64,000 nt of DNA, taken from Lycorma delicatula. Taxonomy: Eukaryota; Arthropoda; Insecta; Hemiptera; Fulgoridae. The notes beneath the pieces were generated by a model. The model had not been told where the DNA came from and did not search any database. It saw only the letters and a program-made list of their open reading frames with translations. Positions 59,510-64,000 of this stretch are shown in pieces. The translations under genes were made by a program, and so were the position numbers. The stretch's first letter is position 1. Each line of letters begins with the position of its first letter. Location: contig NC_134458.1 in the NCBI RefSeq assembly GCF_047948215.1, positions 139,608,536 through 139,672,535 of the forward strand, in the 5' to 3' direction.

Positions 59510-61370
59510 ACAGATAGGAAAGGATATATTTGAATTGGATTTAAGAGTGTAATTGGTGAAGAGAATTAATAAATTATGTTTTAAATTTTTTTCTGCAGTA
59601 TTTTTTAAAGGGCATCAAGTATTACTCTGTATGTAATGTACCGTTGTGTATAATATATTGCATTAATATACATGTTCGAATTTTATGAATAATTTATAAT
59701 TTTTTTAGTATTTAAATTTATTTTCTATAATTATCATTACGATTTTAAATTATGAACGATTTTTTGTTATTATAAATTGATTCTAACCGATTCAGAAACA
59801 ACATTGAAATTTTTCACTTATTGTGGTCGTAAAAAGTTAGATTTTATCAGTTTTCCCTTTCAGTAACCCTTTTAAAAAAGAAAATATGTTGTCATGTCAA
59901 ATTCTAAACCTCCCTTCTTCAAAGCAGATGATTCATCATTTGTAAGGGTTTAAGATAAAAAAATTCCCACTATATATTTCCTTAGTAGGAATTAGCTATA
60001 AAATTTCAGCGCCAACGTTTCTTTAAAGTATTAAAAGATATATAATAATAGTGAAATTTTTTAACCCCTTAAGATTTCCTCCATTAATTTTTGCCCGTTT
60101 GTTTATCTCCCGTTTCGTTTTATTATAACCATAAAACACCGTACAAAATCTCTTTTCTGTTCATTATGAAAAACGAAATAGTTTTTTATTTCGTTACTAA
60201 TTTGAGAGTAAAAAATTAATAATTCTTGAATTTTCTCAGATAAATATAACCGTGTTTAAAAGCTGTTGAAAATTTCAGCTTTTTAGTTTATTACTTATCA
60301 CTGAAAATGATATTTACAAAGAGTAAAATAATTTTTTACCTTTTACGTATGTGAGTTTGTTTAATTTTGTTAAATCGTTCTTTTTTCATTTAATTAGTTC
60401 TACTAAAACAAATTTATTAGATTTCCAAATTTTAAAATTAATAACTGTATTAAAAGATCTTAGTTATTTTTGCCCTTTGGCAGGTTAAAAATCCCAACTA
60501 TTTTATTTTTAATCTGTACTTTTTTATTTTTTTTATTTTAGTACTTTAATTTTACAGAAAGTATTTGAAAAACTCCCAGAAGTACAAACATGTAAAAGGT
60601 TGGTAAAATAAAAGAACAAGTTTAAGGGCTTTTATAGTATACATTATTATCATTAGACAATACTTCAATACCGTTTCTTAAAAATACTAAAAGTTTAAAT
60701 TTATTTAAATGATTATTATAGACCAATGTAATTTTTTTATTGATGCTGATTAAAAAAGCATTCTATATACATGTTTGCCAACATACAAAAACATATTTGA
60801 ACAAGATGGCTGAAAAGTTTAGTTGTTTAAAATACCAATCTATTAACATTTTTTTTAAATTAATTTATTTACGATCTGCTATGAATAAAACAGTTGCTTT
60901 CAAAACGTTTGATTATTACTGTCGTATTTATTTCATAACAGTATCAGTATTGTTTTGCTGCAGTAATGATAATTTAATTATACCATTGTCAGTTGTAACA
61001 GTACAGATAATGTTTTAGAATAGTCAATTATTGTAATCTATCTAAAATTAATTAAAAATTTTATTTTGAAATGCATATCATTATAAATTAAAATAGATAA
61101 TTTCATAATAAAATTAGAATATCATAAACATATGATTTATTTAGGTCTGTTTAGTTCATTGAAATAACATATAAACTAAACAATTATACATTATTCAAAA
61201 TTATTGTTTTTAATTATTACAGTTAGTTTGTTAATAAACGTTTATTTTTGATCAGACCGTTATTTGGTGGTGTTTATTTAATTATTTAATCAGATTATAA
61301 TGTTAAATATAATACGATAAAAGATTTGATATCACATTGGATTAAGTAAGAGCTGTTGGAAAGAATGTAG
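59510..61370. other. AT-rich sequence, no gene seen
   Basis: The frame at 60740-61018 has no motif. No repeat copies recognised. Confidence 0.5.
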
Positions 61371-61376
61371 TTAAAA

Positions 61377-62605
61377 CAGTATGGTACAAGGAAACGGGAA
61401 AGTTTGAAGTAACTGTCACAAAAACAAAAAAAAATGAATTCGCAAGTTTTGTTGTTGAAAAAAGGAATAAATTACATGCTATTAAGTGTCCCAACACAAA
61501 AAAATTTCAATTTCTAAAAACGATATCCATAAAATAATGGCCATTCGAACGTATGCATTCCTGGAAGTGAATACTGGAATACTGAGATTTTGTATGGCAC
61601 TTTCAAACACTGCCAAACACAGCGTTATTTTTTCGAATCCTCCTTTTAAAATCAGCGATTGTCGTTGGGCGAGTAGTGGCTGCCAATGACGCTCTGGCAG
61701 TATGGACAGTGGCTCCATCTTGCTGAAACCAAGAATTATAAAGATCAGGAAAGTTTTGACGTTGTTCTGCTTGAACAGATAAAGTTTCGAGCATATCAAC
61801 ATATCGTTCAAACGTTACTGTTGTTGCATTCCCTCTCTTATCCTCAAAGAAGTAAGGCCCAATCACACCTCGCGTTGATACGACACACTAAATTGTAACC
61901 TTTTGGCTGTGTAATGGTCGTTCGTGCAACAAGGGTTTTCAGCTGCACAATATCTGCAATTCTACTTGTTTAGATACCCGCTGATATGGAAATGAGTCAT
62001 CCGATATGAAAAGGTCAACAAAGTTGGGGTCGTCATTAATCTTTTCAATCAGCTTTATCACCGAATTGTTGTCGTACCATGTAGTCTGATGGTTTCAGTT
62101 CCTGTACAACTTGAATTTTGTTAAGGGTGAAACTTCAAATCACTGTAGAGTATTCGGCAGACGGTTGTTCGGTTTAGGTTCAATGCTGCTACATGTTTCC
62201 TTGCTGTGATCGTCGTGGGCTCCTTCCAATTGAGACCCGAACTTCTTCAATGTTTTCTGGGGTTGGTTGAGTTCGTTGACTTCCTACTGATTTATTTTTT
62301 AGAGCTGAATCCGTCTCCTCGAAATTCTCAACCCATGTCTTGATGGCGTGGCAAGATGGAACGCGACTATGACGTCCTAAATTGTAATGACGTCGGAATT
62401 CCCGTTGGGCAGAAGTCACACTGTCACCATTCTTGTAAAATGCCTTCACAGCAAATGCACGAGTTATGGACCGACCCACTCGGTCCATGATTACTAAATG
62501 GCAGGTAGTTGTGCAAAGAAGGATGCGACTCCCACCTTTCTACCAGCTCCTCAGGGCTGCCACTACTACGTACTTTCAAAATTTCCCGTTTCCTGTGCCA
62601 CTCTG
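61377..62605 (-). mobile_element. Tc1-like DNA transposon with both ends, internally deleted
   Basis: The left end CAGTATGGTACAAGGAAACG and the reverse complement of the right end, CAGAGTGGCACAGGAAACGG, start terminal inverted repeats of about 30 bp (both continue GGGAAA.TTTGAA). The 1229 bp between hold a minus-strand transposase. The TA target duplication usual for this superfamily is visible on the right (TATA) but not clearly on the left. Confidence 0.8.
61480..62490 (-). pseudogene. Tc1-like transposase (DUF4817-type), missing its third catalytic block
   Basis: N-terminal helix-turn-helix part: ITRAFAVKAFYKNGDSVTSA, QREFRRHYNLGR, SCHAIKTWVENFEET and PENIEEVRVSIGRSPRRS (62200-62480). After frameshifts, the first catalytic region is altered to NFVDLFISDDSF (norm SDEAHFH). 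Then come GPYFFEDKRGNATTVTFERY and WFQQDGATVHTARASLA (second Asp, about 61690-61725). The next residues are RPTTIADFKRRIR, so the expected WPPRSPDL...LWG block with the final acidic residue is deleted in frame near 61675. The C-terminal ECIRSNGHYFMDIVF is readable in a shifted frame. Non-functional. Confidence 0.8.
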
Positions 62606-62609
62606 TATA

Positions 62610-63386
62610 ATCGTTATGAGTAACAATTAGTTTAATGAAAATCCAATTTTTATTTTTGTAAAATGTGACAAATATTATATAATTTATAAGATCGAGATGA
62701 AACATAATATATTAATGTATTAACAAAAGGTAAAAAGAAATATTTATTTATATTTTCACTACGAATTTTCTGCATTTTTAAAGTACGTATAGCATTAATG
62801 AACCAGCAGCTCATCGAAAAAATTACTTTTGTTCGAAATTTTGTGAGCACAGCAAATGTGTGTGTTCGCGCGCGCGCGCGAGCGAGCGCATATATGTACA
62901 TATATATATATATATATGAGAATAATTTACTCTTTTCACGTTATTTTCTTTTTCCCCCATTGTGAAAAGTTTTCTTTGGATTATTGTTTCTTTCCTTTCT
63001 TAATAAAGTCTTCAGATTTATTACAGTATATAGACAACTCATTTCTTTTATTTAATCCATTGGGGTTATCAGTGACTTATTTTTCAATTATTTCACATTT
63101 TCGATCATATAATATATATTTCTAATTATTTAGTTATTGTCACTGTAGTTAAAAATTTTTCTTTAAAAAAGATTCTTGCACATTTAATTAATTTTCTTTT
63201 AAATAACAATTATAACAGTGTATTTACGCTATAAAACCACAATTAATTTGCTTAATTGAAATATAAATCAGTTTTTAAAAACAAATATTTAACTGATTAT
63301 GTTAGCAAAAGAATTCATTTCCATTGAAGTTTTCCATTTTACTTGTAAATTCCATTTTGATTGTGTAGAACAAAGAACCGTTTGTG

Positions 63387-63423
<37 letters not shown>

Positions 63424-64000
63424 TTTCTTATTAAAAAATCCGACTAAAAATACTTGTTTTATAGTGTTTCGCAAGTACTTTTTATTTGTCCATTAATATT
63501 TATTCGTTATTATTTTTTCTCTTCTCATTCTATTTAATGTTTTACATATATTTTATATACACAGGTTCCTTATCGTAAATTGATAGTTGTTTTACACTCA
63601 AAATAAAAACGGAGGTTAAATAATACTTTTAAAATCCAAAATACTAATAATATAAAATTATTTAAAAATGAATAAAAATCGAGGTTCACAAAAACTGTGG
63701 AAGTTATCAGTTCTTCCACTCATACAGTATTTTTTTTTTAAATTTAGATTCATTTAACACTAAATGAACTGATTTGAGATATTGGTAGAAGTTTTTGAGG
63801 TGACTCTAGTGGATTTTTGTTGAAATTAACTTTTTTTTTTTTTTAAATATTCCTTTATTTACAATCAAGTTTTACATTGAAACTATAAGTAAGTCGTATG
63901 ACAGACTATCACTTGAAATGGATCATCCAGTAATAATTCTCAACGAGTTCAAAAACTTTTCATATGATAAATACTATGAATAAATACTAGTAACTGTGAA
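62610..64000. other. AT-rich sequence with (CG)n(TA)n and (TA)n tracts
   Basis: CG dinucleotide repeat at 62867-62888, TA repeats at 62899-62917 and at about 63391-63421. The frames running through the TA repeats (Tyr-Ile repeats) are artefacts. No gene recognised. Confidence 0.6.

Noticed and set aside
62856..63496. Frames with Tyr-Ile repeats here and at 12.5, 14.0 and 24.2 kb
   Set aside because: Direct translation of (TA)n microsatellites.

Overview
This is an AT-rich eukaryotic window, most likely from an insect nuclear genome. The evidence is long TA and AC microsatellites, pol III-type SINEs, and a set of decayed transposons typical of arthropods: R1-like and jockey-like LINEs, hAT, Merlin, piggyBac, Mutator-like and Tc1-like elements. 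I see no bacterial-style operons, no rRNA, no intact tRNA gene, no CRISPR array and no host gene I can name. No coding region is intact: every recognisable protein is a transposon remnant with stops, frameshifts or truncation. A hemipteran-like host is a guess from the repeat style only.

Layout. 1-5.4 kb: simple repeats, a Mutator-like transposase remnant on the minus strand (about 1.15-1.72 kb) and a perfect palindrome at 2.46 kb. 5.45-6.56 kb: a dispersed repeat (Rep-A) split by a tRNA-derived SINE with a 9-bp target duplication. 6.8-12.14 kb: an R1-like LINE (LINE-A, plus strand) that starts inside ORF1, has lost the end of ORF1 and the endonuclease, and is split by a second R1-like LINE (LINE-B, minus strand) with a 16-bp target duplication. 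14.4-15.0 kb: a Tc1-like transposase remnant. 16.9-17.7 kb: a 113-bp LINE-B-type tail with an 11-bp duplication, then a SINE split by a GC-rich insert. 17.7-17.95 kb: clustered inverted repeats. 18.3-19.95 kb: a Merlin element. 22.0-22.7 kb: the RNase H and C-terminal end of a jockey-like LINE. 23.3-25.8 kb: two copies of a second tRNA-derived SINE family and one unrelated dispersed repeat. 26.5-27.4 kb: Rep-C. 27.5-36 kb: mostly AT-rich sequence with a jockey-like C-terminal fragment and a third SINE copy. 36.2-40 kb: a stack of dispersed repeats. 42.4-44.5 kb: a complete hAT element with 8-bp duplications. 44.7-46.6 kb: Rep-B, then Rep-D beside a Tc1-like C-terminal fragment. 46.8-49.1 kb: a target-site-flanked LINE derivative carrying ORF1 and a 3' UTR but no ORF2. 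51.4-52.1 kb: the C-terminal half of a piggyBac transposase. 54-54.9 kb: LINE fragments. 56.2-57.1 kb: Rep-A again. 58.9-59.5 kb: two SINE-type repeats. 61.4-62.6 kb: a Tc1-like element with both inverted repeats and an in-frame internal deletion.

The genes do not form a pathway. They record successive insertions. LINE-B is younger than LINE-A, the first SINE is younger than the Rep-A copy it split, and the GC-rich insert is younger than the second SINE. I did not find a convincing undescribed biological system. The most interesting objects are the ORF2-less LINE derivative, a set of repeats with a common terminal motif, and the inverted-repeat cluster at 17.7-17.95 kb.
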